DNA from: Icerya purchasi
Taxonomy: Eukaryota > Arthropoda > Insecta > Hemiptera > Monophlebidae
Direction of reading: 5' to 3'
Length of the DNA: 64,000 nt
Assembly (NCBI GenBank): GCA_039619475.1
Contig: CM077115.1
Location: 487,031,352-487,095,351 of the forward strand
This document shows positions 49,034-60,689 of the stretch, piece by piece. Below the pieces are notes generated by a model. It did no database searches. It had not been told where the DNA came from and saw only the letters and a list, made by a program, of their open reading frames with translations. Both the position numbers and the translations under genes were made by a program. Each line of letters starts with the position of its first letter. Position 1 is the stretch's first letter.

Positions 49034-49743
49034 TGCTGATTAAAACAACTGTTGCAATATTTTTGTCAACGTTTAATTATTCCTTTGATAATAAATTTCC
49101 CGATGATCATTCTAATATTGTGAAAAACTTGAACTCTGTTTTTATTCCGCAATACTTCAAACTTTTGTGTTAAGGGAATTTTACTTACTTTCATTTTAAT
49201 ATGATCAGAATAAAATATATAAATATAATGATTGAATGATTTAAAACTGAACAGAATTCGCTGTTAGTTAAGCGGCTTCTATTGTATAATTCTTTAAATT
49301 TCTACAAGTCTGTTGTAGTGACCTAAATTGTACGATTCTTGGCTGCTGTTAAAAACTTCGCAATTCGACCATAGTTGCAGACAAATACATAAATTAAATA
49401 TATTTGCACTTCCTTGTTACTAGGCTAATATCTTGATGCAGAGGGACTGAAAACGTACACAAAAAAAATCTAAAATTTATTTCAATGAAATAGTTCGGAA
49501 ATTTAAATTATGGTGAAGTTGTGAAAGAGTTTCATGTAGAGTTGAGAAAAAAAACGTCAAGAACATTATGTTTGATTTACTTGTTACTTAAAATAATCAA
49601 ATTTCGTACTTTCAGCTAAAATTCATCTGCTTTTAAAATTCATAATTTTTCAATTTCTAATATGGGAGAATTTAATTTTTTAAAATAAAATGAGCAGGGG
49701 CCGATACCTTCTGTGATTTTAATAATTTAAAATTATTTTTACT

Positions 49744-51438
49744 TTTGTTGTTTGTAAAAGTTATGTTCTGTTAATTTGCGTGAAAAATTAATAAAGAGTA
49801 GAATTTTAGTAGATTTGTTTGTTTTTTTTATTTTCGTCGATCATCTGTTGTTTTTTTTTGTGCAAACAATAAATTCGTTAGTTTAAAATTTCGGTCGACA
49901 ACAGTGACTTTAATTCAAATTCTTTCCAATACTAGAAAACGTTATTTTCAAATGATCAAGTTCTTTATAATACAATGCTAAGGCTGAGAATTGTTTTAAA
50001 AAATTTAATTCGTATTTTAAAACAAATAAAGATTTTGACAGTAAAACACATGTTTATACCTTTAGTCCGCTTAAAAAAAGTTAATCTTTGATTTTATTTG
50101 TTCATTGTTTTTTGCTAAAAGTATTATGCTTAAAATCAAAAATTTAATGGAATCATTGAACAGAGAACTCAGTAATAGGTTTGATGTTATACAACTAATT
50201 CGAAGTACGGTAAAAATATTTCAAAAAATGAAAAATGATAAACAAATTACTGCATTGATCAACTCTCTGGTTCTTTTTGTAAGAAATATTCATAATCCCG
50301 AAACTGATTTTTCAAATACAAAGTGCGTTGTGCGCTAAAAAGTTGTGGTGAAGCCCTGGGGAGACTACATGTGATGTAGATTTTATAACATTCCATTTAA
50401 AAAAAACAGAGCTGTTTTTGAAGCCTTTACTTCTTGTATTCCTGACGACTTATTTAAAATTCTTTCAATTTTTTAACCTTTTCGAAAAATATTTACAATT
50501 CCAGTAAAAAAAATAATTCTTGAATCAAATTAATAATAGATATAATAGATGTAACTTTAAATTTTTGAAGGAACATATAGAACGTTTACATATTGACGTG
50601 CAAATGCTTCTCAACTCTTGCGAAGATTTTACAAGTTTTTTAAGTAATTCAAAAATTGCATTTAAATCATAAAATGTACTGCCTTTTGCATTCAAATCTG
50701 GTCATTTTATTTTATCATTTTTTTTATTGTCACCGTCTTGTGAGCGATTATTTGAGCGCTGAAATTAATTTTCAATTATTCACATACCACGATAAGCGGA
50801 AACCGTTTGTTTTCATTAATGTTACATTTTTCTTGATAGAATGTAGTAAATAAAATAAATACTCATAAAACAGTCAAACTGTAATCAAAGTTAAACTTTA
50901 AAAAATAAAAACGAAAACCGAAATTTACTTCGCAATTAATTTCTATTATTAAATATAACATTTGCTTCATATAATTCAAAGAGTTTTTCAAGTTTAAATA
51001 AAATACATATTTTTAAAGTCGGACTCATTAAATTCGAAGATTTTACATTTTAATTAAAGATTTTATAATATGCTTATTGCTGTTTTCAAATTCGTCTCAT
51101 TTTAAATTTTTTTTATTAATTTCAATAAAATATATATTTCAAAATTAAGTACATTAAATCTCATATTTGAATTAAGAGTTTTATAACGAAAACATCATGA
51201 TTTTGCCAAATGATTAATGTTTTTTTATCCACCTTAAAGTATTTTGTCCACAAAATTGTATTTATGCTACAATACTTTTAATTTCTTTTCTTCTATACAT
51301 CTTTTTCCTACGTTTATGGGCCACTTATTGGCTCCCCGTCAACCACACTCACCACAAAACATAATAATAAATTTCTCCAACAACAAATGGCATTTCCAGA
51401 TAATAATAAAGCAAATAACCGTTTTGTTTAGAATTCTT
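49744..51438. other. Unique centre of the palindrome
   Basis: 1695 bp between the arms, strongly AT-rich. The best frame is 50105-50338 (plus). No transposase motif (DDE, helicase or hAT-like) could be recognised. If it once encoded an enzyme, it is too broken to read. Confidence 0.5.
50105..50338 (+). CDS. 77-aa ORF in the palindrome centre
   Basis: Starts MFFAKSIMLKIKNLMESLNR and has amphipathic, protein-like composition, unlike the low-complexity frames around it. No family recognised and no neighbour in the same frame. May be a fragment of a lost internal gene or chance. Confidence 0.2.
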   Translation: MFFAKSIMLKIKNLMESLNRELSNRFDVIQLIRSTVKIFQKMKNDKQITALINSLVLFVRNIHNPETDFSNTKCVVR

Positions 51439-52148
51439 AGTAAAAATAATTTTAAATTATTAAAATCACAGAAGGTATCGGCCCCTGCTCATTTTATTTT
51501 AAAAAATTAAATTCTCCCATATTAGAAATTGAAAAATTATGAATTTTAAAAGCAGATGAATTTTAGCTGAAAGTACGAAATTTGATTATTTTAAGTAACA
51601 AGTAAATCAAACATAATGTTCTTGACGTTTTTTTTCTCAACTCTACATGAAACTCTTTCACAACTTCACCATAATTTAAATTTCCGAACTATTTCATTGA
51701 AATAAATTTTAGATTTTTTTTGTGTACGTTTTCAGTCCCTCTGCATCAAGATATTAGCCTAGTAACAAGGAAGTGCAAATATATTTAATTTATGTATTTG
51801 TCTGCAACTATGGTCGAATTGCGAAGTTTTTAACAGCAGCCAAGAATCGTACAATTTAGGTCACTACAACAGACTTGTAGAAATTTAAAGAATTATACAA
51901 TAGAAGCCGCTTAACTAACAGCGAATTCTGTTCAGTTTTAAATCATTCAATCATTATATTTATATATTTTATTCTGATCATATTAAAATGAAAGTAAGTA
52001 AAATTCCCTTAACACAAAAGTTTGAAGTATTGCGGAATAAAAACAGAGTTCAAGTTTTTCACAATATTAGAATGATCATCGGGAAATTTATTATCAAAGG
52101 AATAATTAAACGTTGACAAAAATATTGCAACAGTTGTTTTAATCAGCA

Positions 52149-52337
52149 ATGAAACCGCGAGCAAAGAGTCAAATAAACAACAGTGATGAAAATGATGAAG
52201 AAGAAATAAGCAAACAAACGGTTGACGATATAGAAGTGTCAAATATAATGAAAACTTTTACCAAGTTAACAAAGAGTTGCGGATTTTTCGATACTAATTT
52301 AAAAGCAAAAATTATTAAGAAAATTCAGACCAGTTGA
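52149..52337 (+). CDS. 62-aa ORF in right arm, outward-facing
   Basis: Identical in sequence to the left-arm product at 48845-49033. The start context GCAATG has a purine at -3, favourable in animals. An AT-rich TATA-like stretch lies about 190 bp upstream (51957-51970). Function unknown. Confidence 0.35.
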   Translation: MKPRAKSQINNSDENDEEEISKQTVDDIEVSNIMKTFTKLTKSCGFFDTNLKAKIIKKIQTS

Positions 52338-53009
52338 AACAATTTATAAAGAAACGGTTAGTATACAACAGTGTAAAATAAAAGTTACCCTCACTATTTG
52401 AAAAAGTAAAGCATTATTACAAAGTTTTATAGGCTTAGCATTAAAAGGTGAGATTTCTTTTAATAAAATTTTTTTTTAAAAATATATTTAGTCCTCACAG
52501 TTCGATCTAAATCAGTTTTGACTGCAAAAGTAAAAAATAAAAGACCCATATTGTAAAAGTTTAAAGAAAATCATTAAAAAACACCATATAACATTTTGTT
52601 ATATAAGCTATACAGTATAAAAAAAAATTATTTTTAAATTATATGAATTCATGAATCGGTATTTTGGGTTATGCACCACTCCCACAACTTGGCATGCTTG
52701 AGACGCCCCTGAATACATTTTTGATACAAATTTTATTTTTTATATACGGTAACTTCCTAGCGGTCATAGTCAATAGACACTATGATTATTAACAAACAAA
52801 TACACATATAAGAACAAAAAAAAACAGAAAAATGACTAGTGAATCATACAAAAAATTGTATTATTTTTACTTTGTTTTCGCTGATCACCAATAATTTTTT
52901 TGAATTTTAAATTCTTTGCGGGGCAACTGTCCAGTTTTGCCTTTTCACAAATGATGCAATTGCCGAGAATCGAAAAATTAATAATTTAGCTCCTGTTCTG
53001 CAAATCGAT

Positions 53010-53233
53010 GTGCGCTTTTGTCCGTGTGCGCTTTTATCTCTGTGCGGTTTTATCCGTGTGCGCTTTTGTCCGTGTGCGCTTTTATCCGTGTGCGCTTTTA
53101 TCCGTGTGCGCTTTTGTCCGTGTGCGCTTTTGTCTATGTGCGTTTTTGTCCGTGTGCGCTTTTATCCGTGTGCGCTTTTGTCCGATGCGTTTTTATCATG
53201 TGCGCTTTTGTCTTGTGCGCTTTTGTCCGTGAA
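53010..53233. repeat. 16-bp tandem repeat, right end of palindrome
   Basis: Fourteen units, form TGTGCGCTTTTATCCG with GTCCG variants, inverted relative to 47951-48174. Unit order of variants is similar but not identical to the left array, so the two ends have changed separately since arm formation. Confidence 0.95.
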
Positions 53234-53235
53234 CC

Positions 53236-53672
53236 AAAAAAAGGTATATCAATGGCGGAATGATATAAACATTTTGTTTTCATTGGTTCGAATAGGAATT
53301 ATAGTGCCGCTACCTTACGAATATACTTTTAATTACTAGTTTACTCTGATGACTATAGATTTCGTGATTAGTTTCGTTTTGTTTCGATAGAAAAAAATTT
53401 ATAGACATAATCGCAAAATTTTTTACTTGATAAATAAATATTATGAATGCATCTCAATATGATGTGATTTTTCGAGTAATATAATTCGATATTAATTCTG
53501 TTACAGACGAAAACCGTATTAAAAAATTGAATTACACACAAAAAAAAACGATAGATTGGTTGGTTATCTATATATAAATAGGCAAAGACAAAACAGTTCA
53601 GTACCTATTTCTCCTCTGTTTATTTACTGATTTTATTTATTTATTTATTTTTTTCTGTTTAGTAGCTATCAT
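53236..53672. other. AT-rich spacer
   Basis: No gene seen. (TTTA)n-like stretch near 53630-53650. Confidence 0.4.
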
Positions 53673-53977
53673 GGGCGTCGCCAGCGAAGGGCAAGGGGGC
53701 AGCTGCCCGCTACCCCTGGAGCCTTGAAACTTTTTAATCAACTGGCCATGATGAGTATTCATAGACGCGTAATCATGGACAATTTGGAAGACTTTTATAA
53801 TAAAGTAATAAAACAATTTGCGAGAAACCGACAAAAATTATGTTTTATTTAAGACTTTATTCTTGTTTAATAAAATATTAAGCCTTTACAACTTATAAAT
53901 TTTATTTTTGCTATAACTCATATCCTCTTTCTATCATCTTGCCCCCCCCCCCCCTGATTCATCGGCTGGCGACGCCC
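53673..53977. mobile_element. MITE with GGGCGTCGCC-type TIRs, copy 2
   Basis: Ends GGGCGTCGCCAGC and GCTGGCGACGCCC are near-perfect inverted repeats. The interior matches 34756-35021 in the opposite orientation. Outside the ends both copies share TGGTAG, so the true TIR may be slightly longer. Contains a C-run at 53942-53954. 305 bp, non-coding. Confidence 0.75.
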
Positions 53978-54089
53978 TTGGTAGAAATAATACAGAATTC
54001 TCTCGAATATAAGTATATTATTTAAATGAAAATAATGTTAAAGGTCAAACGAAGGATCGGTCAGACATAAGTTTGTATAGATAAAGATC

Positions 54090-54400
54090 CACTTACGGGT
54101 CATTAAAATTAAAGATTGGACAGGGTTATGCGATGTTGAAGCAACAGCGAATACTACAAAAACACCAAAATACTTTGAATCGTGTGAAATATGGCTGCAC
54201 AGAAGGAGTATGAAAATATCCTGGGATGCAATAGATAAAGAACAAAGAAGTGCTGAAGAGATCTAACGCAGAGACTGCGGTAAGAGACTGGCAAATAGGT
54301 GAATTAATGAAAGCAACGATTTAATGCGGAATTTTAGAAGAAATTGTCCACACTCAAATAGATTGCAAATGACACGATGAAAAAAAGAGGGTTAGGGCAA
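54090..54400 (+). pseudogene. Short LINE RT C-terminal fragment
   Basis: The plus strand encodes YFESCEIWLHRRSMKISWDA near 54170-54230 followed by KEQRSAEEI. This corresponds to the family form EAFEMWCYRRMLKISWTD and NEEVLRRI at the C-terminus of RTE/CR1-like LINE proteins. Broken frames on both sides. Confidence 0.45.
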
Positions 54401-54649
54401 GTTTTAAGGGGTAAAAAATATTAAAAATCACACTGTAAACCCACATTTAGATGAAACTGAACTTGTTTTACATAACCACGGTACTCGAAACCTACCAACT
54501 GTCTCTCAAAAATGTTGGGAATCGGAAACCAGAGAATAATCGTACTGTACTTTATTCGGTAGCCTGTGTATTGTTTTTTTTATTGTAAGTGATATAAAAA
54601 AATCAACATGGGAGGTAATCAGTAGTATCAGTTTATTGATTGGTTAATT

Positions 54650-55040
54650 AATAGAAGCAAATCAAATCCGCAATATTTTCTTCCATTCCTCCCTTCTTCT
54701 GCTTAGTTGTTTTAATTTCTGATAGTTACTTGCTCCTATATCCTCCATAACTTATTCCATGAATTTACTTTGCGGTCTTCCTCTTTCCTTCCGTTAATTT
54801 CGTTGGTAATTCATTTATATCTTAGAGCATGACCAATCCATTTGTTTCTTCGTTGGGAGATAGTTTTAATAGTATGTTTTTCTTCTTTAATCCTGCTATA
54901 AACTTCTTCGTTTGTAATCTTCTGTGCCAATTTTGTTTTAAGCATTCTTCTCCAACACTAGGTTTCAAAAGCCTCCAGCTTTACGATGTCTACCTTCCGT
55001 AATGTTCGAGTTTCAGCACTATATAGACAAACACACTGCA
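54650..55040 (-). pseudogene. LINE RT C-terminal fragment
   Basis: Minus-strand frames give VKLEAFETWCWRRMLKTKLA near 54990-54930, then QKITNEEVYSRIKEEK, RRNKWIGHALRYK near 54850, and RREEWKKIL-like sequence near 54670. This is the conserved tail of RTE/CR1-like LINE proteins. A TAA and at least one frameshift are present. No 3' tail was identified. Confidence 0.7.
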
Positions 55041-55044
55041 AAGA

Positions 55045-55670
55045 AAGTTTTTACAAAATTTCTTTGCAAAGGCTAAATCGAGTTCACGTAGCGAGCTGAA
55101 TTTTTTTTTGTAAAGGATTAAATGACTGTATAATGTTCTGTCCCGCTTAAAAATAAGCGCGACAATTTAAGGTAAATCAGGACAATAGTTTTTTAAAAAT
55201 ATCTGATTTTTTTCAATTTTTAACTTTTCGGTTTTTAACGATCAGCTTGAGCCATAATAACCAATGAGATATGTTTCTAGACTGATCAAAAAATAAACTG
55301 AACGTTAAACAAGCACATGCTACGTCATACTAACGTTTTATGAGACTTTAAGTATTTCTAATATTTTTAGGCACCACATTGGCAGAATACTTGAAAATAC
55401 GGCCATGAACATTTCTCCTACATGTGTGACAAGTTTTTAACACACCATTGCAAAACTACATGACTTTATAAGCTTGATATACGCAAAGGAGCAAATTTTG
55501 TCAGTTTTTGGCTCTATGAATTTGAACGGTTAGCTTAAGTTTTAATAGCCGATAAAACAGATTTCAAGGCTATCCAACAAATAAATTTAACTTTATATTA
55601 AGCATTTACTACATAATAAAATTTTTTATGCGAGTTGAAATGTTGCATTTCAAGCGTAATTCGTCTGAAA
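55045..55670. other. Spacer
   Basis: No gene or repeat boundary recognised. Confidence 0.35.
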
Positions 55671-55674
55671 AACC

Positions 55675-55880
55675 GAATACAGTGAAAATCGATTATAGAG
55701 ACGAATATTGCTCGAACCAGAAGGATTCTATAAAACGATATGTTAATACCTATCGGTTTTATCGGCTATAACGAAAAATCGGTTGTTGTAACCATTTCTT
55801 TTGTTACGCAAATGGAAAATTAATAATTATCGCTTATTATGACATGGTGGCACAAAATTTAACTTTGAAAGGTTTCATAA
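55675..55880. repeat. Dispersed ~200-bp repeat, copy 2
   Basis: A relative of 35880-36080 with the same block order (CGATTATAGAGACGAATATT, CGAACCAGAAGG, AATTATCGCTTATTATGACA, TTGAAAGGTTTCATAAA). Slightly longer because of an insertion near 55750-55800. Confidence 0.5.
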
Positions 55881-56229
55881 AATCGCCTCCTGATCTTTTT
55901 GTATGAAAAAAAAAATGAAGTTTGTAGAAATAGAACACATATATTGTTATTCTCTGTTCTGTTTATGTTATTAGCGAGACATGACGTCTACATGTTTATT
56001 TCTAAATCTAACAATATCGATGGAATTATAAAAATTATTAAAAAACACTATTTCGTTATAATAAAAAATCAAAAATTACAGACTTCTTCAAAAAAAAAAA
56101 TAAAAAAAAATTATACTACCAATATTTTTACATAGTGATTTTTGACTCTTTTTATGATTGTTTTATATCAGTTTAGATTTTATTTTTTCTTCATCCCCGT
56201 ACGTTCAAACATAAGAAAACAATTTGGTA

Positions 56230-57245
56230 TTTTTTTTTATTTTACCATGAGCCGCATATAACAAATGAATAAGGAAAATTTGGACAGCGGGATCATGATA
56301 CGATATAAAAATAAAGGAATTAAGATGGACTGCCTGGCTTTTGCAGATGACCTAGTGATCTTGTCAAATTCTATAATGGTAGCGGAAATGCAAATAAGTA
56401 AGTTAAGCACACAAGCTGAAAAAGCAGGGTTACGGATCTCTTTTGAGAAAATAAAGTTTATGACCAATGCGAAAGAAGTACCATTCTGGCTAAACCTAGG
56501 TTCCAATAGAATTAACAGAGTAGAACAATTTAAATATTTAGGAGAACGGATAGAAGTAAATATGTCTGAAAAGCTGGCGAAAGGAGCTCAAGTCAATAAA
56601 ATGGAAATAGCATACCGACTGACCAAAGAAATATACGGGAAAAAGTCTTTGTCCTTTAACGCTAAACTTAGGCATTATAACACGGTAGTTTTGCCGGAAG
56701 CGCTTTATGCGTCAGTGTGTGTCTTATATTAAATAAAAAAGGGCTCATAGAAAAACTAGAATCAAGGAAAAGAAGATACTAAGGAAAATGTTTGGCCCAG
56801 TTAAAGAAAATAACATCTGCGGGAGAAGACACAACAGTGAACTATACACTAATGACGAAAATATAACACAAAAAATTAGAAAAAGGAAAATTGGTTTTTA
56901 TAAATATATCATGAAAATGAACAACACAAGACTAAGTAACAGAATATTTTCTTACGTACAAAACCAAAAAGCAAAATGGAATTGGTTCAAAGAAACAGAG
57001 CAGGATATGAGGGAAATGCAAATCACAGTTGAAAATATTCATAACCGGGTTAATCTGAGAGATTTAATAGAAGGGAAGCAATTTAAAGAAAAACCGAAAA
57101 TACAAAAGGGTACATTATGGACGCTGGAAAGAAAGAAAAACCATAGTGAACGAATGAAATTGGGCGCAAATAAAGATCAAAAGAAAGAACGATAACTGAA
57201 ATTACGTGGTCCATAGTTGACCGAAACGAGAAGAAGAAGAAGAAA
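56230..57245 (+). pseudogene. 5'-truncated LINE: end of RT, (GAA)n tail
   Basis: Begins just before the RT catalytic box (DCLAFADDLVILSNS, 56330) and continues to the C-terminus. The frame is open to a TAA at 56730, then resumes (RRYLGKMFGPVKENN near 56775, then KIRKRKIGFYKYIMKMNNTR) to a stop at 57195. Late motifs include TLWTLERKKNHSERMK. The 3' UTR has ACGTGGTCCATAGTTGACCG and ends in a (GAA)n tail at about 57228-57245. The same 3' end motif occurs in the fragment at the right window edge. Endonuclease and the first half of RT are absent. Confidence 0.8.
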
Positions 57246-57249
57246 ACGA

Positions 57250-58044
57250 TGTCACTTTTTAATTCTTTATAAAAATTGTGTCGTACGTAAACATAAAGCA
57301 ACAGTTTTTCTAGTTTTAAATAAAAAAAACAACAAATTAAAGATAAGCTCATTGGCTTATAAAAAATCTAAAATATACGATTAAAAAGTTATACTATTTA
57401 ATAAACCACATTAAATTTACTTTTCGTTTATTAATTTTTTAAACATACTTCCTACTTCTTTTTAAGATCGGAAAAGGGAATATTAAAAATAAATTCCGGA
57501 ATTCGAAAAAAAAATTATTCACAATTTGATTCCTTAATTTTAAATTTGAGCTACAAATAAAAATTGTTCCAACACAATTATATTAGATATTTATTGTAGA
57601 CGTACAGTTTCATGGAAGGCGCGGTAACAACTATTGGATATCGTTAAAGTTTTGAAAACATTTTTGGTGTTTAATCATTTTTTTAACAAATAATGTTATT
57701 TCAATTCGAACATAGTTAACGAATAAAATCAAAAACAAAATCAGATTACCATGTCATAATTAAAAACTGATCGAAGTAAAATTACATTAGATAATCTGTT
57801 ACGATATGAATATAATGTGTAACAGCGTGGAAAGTCAGTTTCCCTTAAAACAGCGATAAGGCGTAGTAGAAATTGATATATTTCTTATTTTAATTATTTC
57901 ATGTTTTGTTAATTTTTGGCTTTTATTTATTTAAATGCATTCTGCTTGTTTTTATATACACAAAAAAACACAAAAAAACATTTTGTGACTAATTTTATTG
58001 CATTTTTTCGCCAATTCGAACTTCCATTTCGAAAAAAAAAGGTC

Positions 58045-58045
<1 letters not shown>
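57250..58045. other. AT-rich spacer
   Basis: No gene seen. Confidence 0.4.
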
Positions 58046-58047
<2 letters not shown>

Positions 58048-58096
<49 letters not shown>

Positions 58097-58110
58097 CTTC
58101 TTCTTCTTCT
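58048..58110. repeat. (TA)n, (TGTA)n and (TTC)n microsatellites
   Basis: A (TA)n run to about 58081, three TGTA units, then (TTC)n at 58093-58110. The last is the 3' microsatellite tail of the adjacent minus-strand LINE. Confidence 0.85.
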
Positions 58111-60680
58111 AACTCACTCACTGTCGAGTATGAGTGTCATTGCTCTTATCACTTCTTCTCCATCAGATAATACGATACCTGAATCCTATGTGGGACATTA
58201 ATCCTATTTTATAACTGGATAGGTAGCTGTATTGTGCGTATTGAAATTGGCTGATTGTATTTCTTGTTGTCTTTGTTGTATGTTTATTGGAAACATAGAC
58301 ACTTGTTAGATTTGCAATTTCATCAGTAAACTTTCTCCATTCCTTTCTACTCATCGTACATTTCTCGCAGGACTTGTTTGTCCTTGGATTGATGCCCTTT
58401 TTTTTAATGATGTTTGATAGGGCATCCTTGTATCGAAGTTTTGGTCTTCCACAGTATCTTTTGCCCGTGCTTAATACGCCATATAATAACCGCTTCGGTA
58501 TGCGGTTTTTATCTATTCGTATAACATGGCCAGTCCATCTTAGTTGAGCTTTAGTTAAACATTGTTCTATTGATTTACAGTTTATCATCTGCAGAATTCT
58601 TTCGTTCGAAATCTTATCTTTCCATGTTATTCTTAGTATTTGTCGAAGCATCCTCATCTGACAGATCTCTAGTTTTCTAATTTGATTGCTTCTAATTGGC
58701 CATGTCTCACTACTGTAGAGCATTGTTGGTAATATTACCGTTCTGTAAACTTTTAACTTAGTATCGATATTCAGGTCTTTGTTTCTGAATACTCGTTGCG
58801 CTAGCTTATTATAAGCAGCCATTGCATTTTTTATTCTATGCTTGATCTCCTCATCCAGTTCATTATCGTCCCCAATTATGCTTCCAAGATATTTGAAGTT
58901 TTTGAAGATTTTCAGCTTCACTCCGTTCAGGTAGAAGTTTTCCTCCGCGCCATTTATTATCATAACTTCCGTTTTGCTTGTATTAATAGCTAGTCCAAAA
59001 TCCCGATACGTTTCATATAAATGATTTAGCGCACTTTGTAATTCTGCAGGGGTTTCACCCAGTATGACACAGTCATCTGCATACTGTAGATTTTGCAATA
59101 CAAACACTTCCGTCTTGCTGTTTGTATTAAACCTTTGTAGGCTGTATAATCCCCCCTCAAAACGATATTTTATTCTAATACCTATTTGTTCAGTTTTTTT
59201 GTTTGTATATAAGGAAAATCATTCCCATATAAAGGTTGAACAGTGACGGCGCAAGCACACACCCTTGTCTTACCCCGGTTGTTACCGGAAAAGGATCCGA
59301 CCCTTCGGTATCGCAAATAACTGCACTCTCCATGCCTTCATGTAGTTGTTTTACAATTGAAACAAATGTTGGTGAACATCCGGTTATCTTTAGACATCGC
59401 CATACTGCATTTCTATTAACAGTATTGAATGCCTTTTTAACGTTTATAAAAGTCATATACAAAGCCTTATTTTATTCTCTAGCCTTTTCTGTATCTTGTC
59501 TTATGACATACACCATATCCACCGTGCTGCGCTCTTGCCTAAAGCCACATTGTTCTTCGGGGAGGTACGCATCCATTACCAGCTGTAGAATTGAACTCAG
59601 GATTTTACCGGTTGTACATAAAAGTGATATATCACGATAATTTGAACAGTCTACTTTATCTCCTTTGTTTTTATAAATAGCAACAACCATCGCATCTATA
59701 AAGTCTTTGGGTACAGTTTTGCTTTCCCATATTTTCTTGTACAGTCTAACCAGATATGCCATAAGGTCTTTACCACCAATTTTATATACTTCGCTTGGTA
59801 TGCGGTTCAATCCGGCGGCCGTATTTGCTTTAAGCCTTTTCATAGCATGTAGAATTTCCTCTTCAGTAGGTAGAACTTCTAGATCATAATTGATTTCCTG
59901 CATGGGCAGGTTGTTCAGTACATTTTCGTTAACTGAGGATTGATTTTTCAACACCGTTTCAAAATATTCTCTCCATCTAGCTTTTACTTTATTCCTATCT
60001 CTTAGTATAGCTCCTGATGTGTCTTTAATACCAACTTTTCGCTTAATACTTGGACCATATATTAATTTGACTGCTGAGTAAAAAGCCCGATTATTATTTT
60101 TATCGGAAATTTCTTGCAGTTCGTCTTCCTTATTGCTCCACCATTTGTTCTTCAATCTTCTTCTTTCTTTTTGCACTTCAGCTTTTAGAATTGCAAATTT
60201 ATTCCGTTTATTGTTGTTGAATCTATCATTTTGCCAATTAATAAAAGCCTTCCTTTTTTCCTTGATTTTTAAACGCATTTCTTCCGAGCTCTCAGCATAC
60301 CAAATGAGGTGCATATGCACTGATTATGGATATTATAGGGCTAGATGGGAACTTTATTTTCATTTCCATAATTTTTTCATTTATTCCACATGGTTCCTCC
60401 AATATATAAGGTGCTACTCTATTATTAATCGTGAAACCTACTCCATTTAGGCGCCTATCAGTTGCTTTAGTGCCCTTCTAGTAGATCGTATAGCCGGTAC
60501 TCTATTCATTTGTTGCTCCTTCTTCTGAAAATCTTGTTTCCGATAGTGCTGCTATATCTATCTTATATCTCTTCAGTTCTGGCGTAATTAGTGCTGTTCT
60601 TCGTATTGGCCTGCCTTTTTTATCCTGCAGTATTCTAACATTCCATTCACCAAAATTCCATGAGTTTGTTATAGTTTGGT
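58094..60680 (-). pseudogene. RTE/CR1-like LINE with large RT ORF
   Basis: Reading the minus strand: endonuclease start (WNVRILQDKKG near 60640, then IDIAALSETRFSEEG near 60560), then a jump near 60310 from ISAYAP into the linker (EEMRLKIKEKRKAFINW), so the second half of the endonuclease is deleted. RT follows: LKANTAAGLNRIPSEVYKIG, CGFRQERSTVDMVYVIRQ, a stop near 59470, TFINVKKAFNTVN, GVRQGCVLAPSLFNLYM, a frameshift near 59180, LQYADDCVILGETP (catalytic box) and an intact 314-codon C-terminal frame (59107-58163). Motif A has Asn in place of both conserved Asp (FINVKKAFN), so the enzyme would be inactive. Tail is (GAA)n on the minus strand. Confidence 0.85.
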
Positions 60681-60689
60681 TTTCTTACC

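Larger units (their letters stand above)
47949..53235. mobile_element. 5.3-kb foldback-like palindromic element
   Basis: The left arm 47949-49743 and right arm 51439-53235 are inverted copies of about 1.8 kb with only scattered differences, flanking a unique 1.7-kb centre. Outer ends read GGGTGACCGGATAAAAGCGC (left) and, inverted, GGTTCACGGACAAAAGCGC (right). A-runs flank both sides (9 A's at left, AAAAAAAGG at right), a possible 9-bp target duplication. Outermost ~225 bp of each arm are 16-bp tandem repeats, an architecture known from foldback (FB) transposons. No transposase is recognised, so it is either non-autonomous or uses an unfamiliar enzyme. Confidence 0.85.

Noticed and set aside
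52009..52242. 77-codon frame opposite the 62-codon ORF (also 48940-49173)
   Set aside because: It overlaps the better-composed 62-codon ORF on the opposite strand and is Phe/Leu/His-rich; only one of the two can be plausible, and this one lacks protein-like character.
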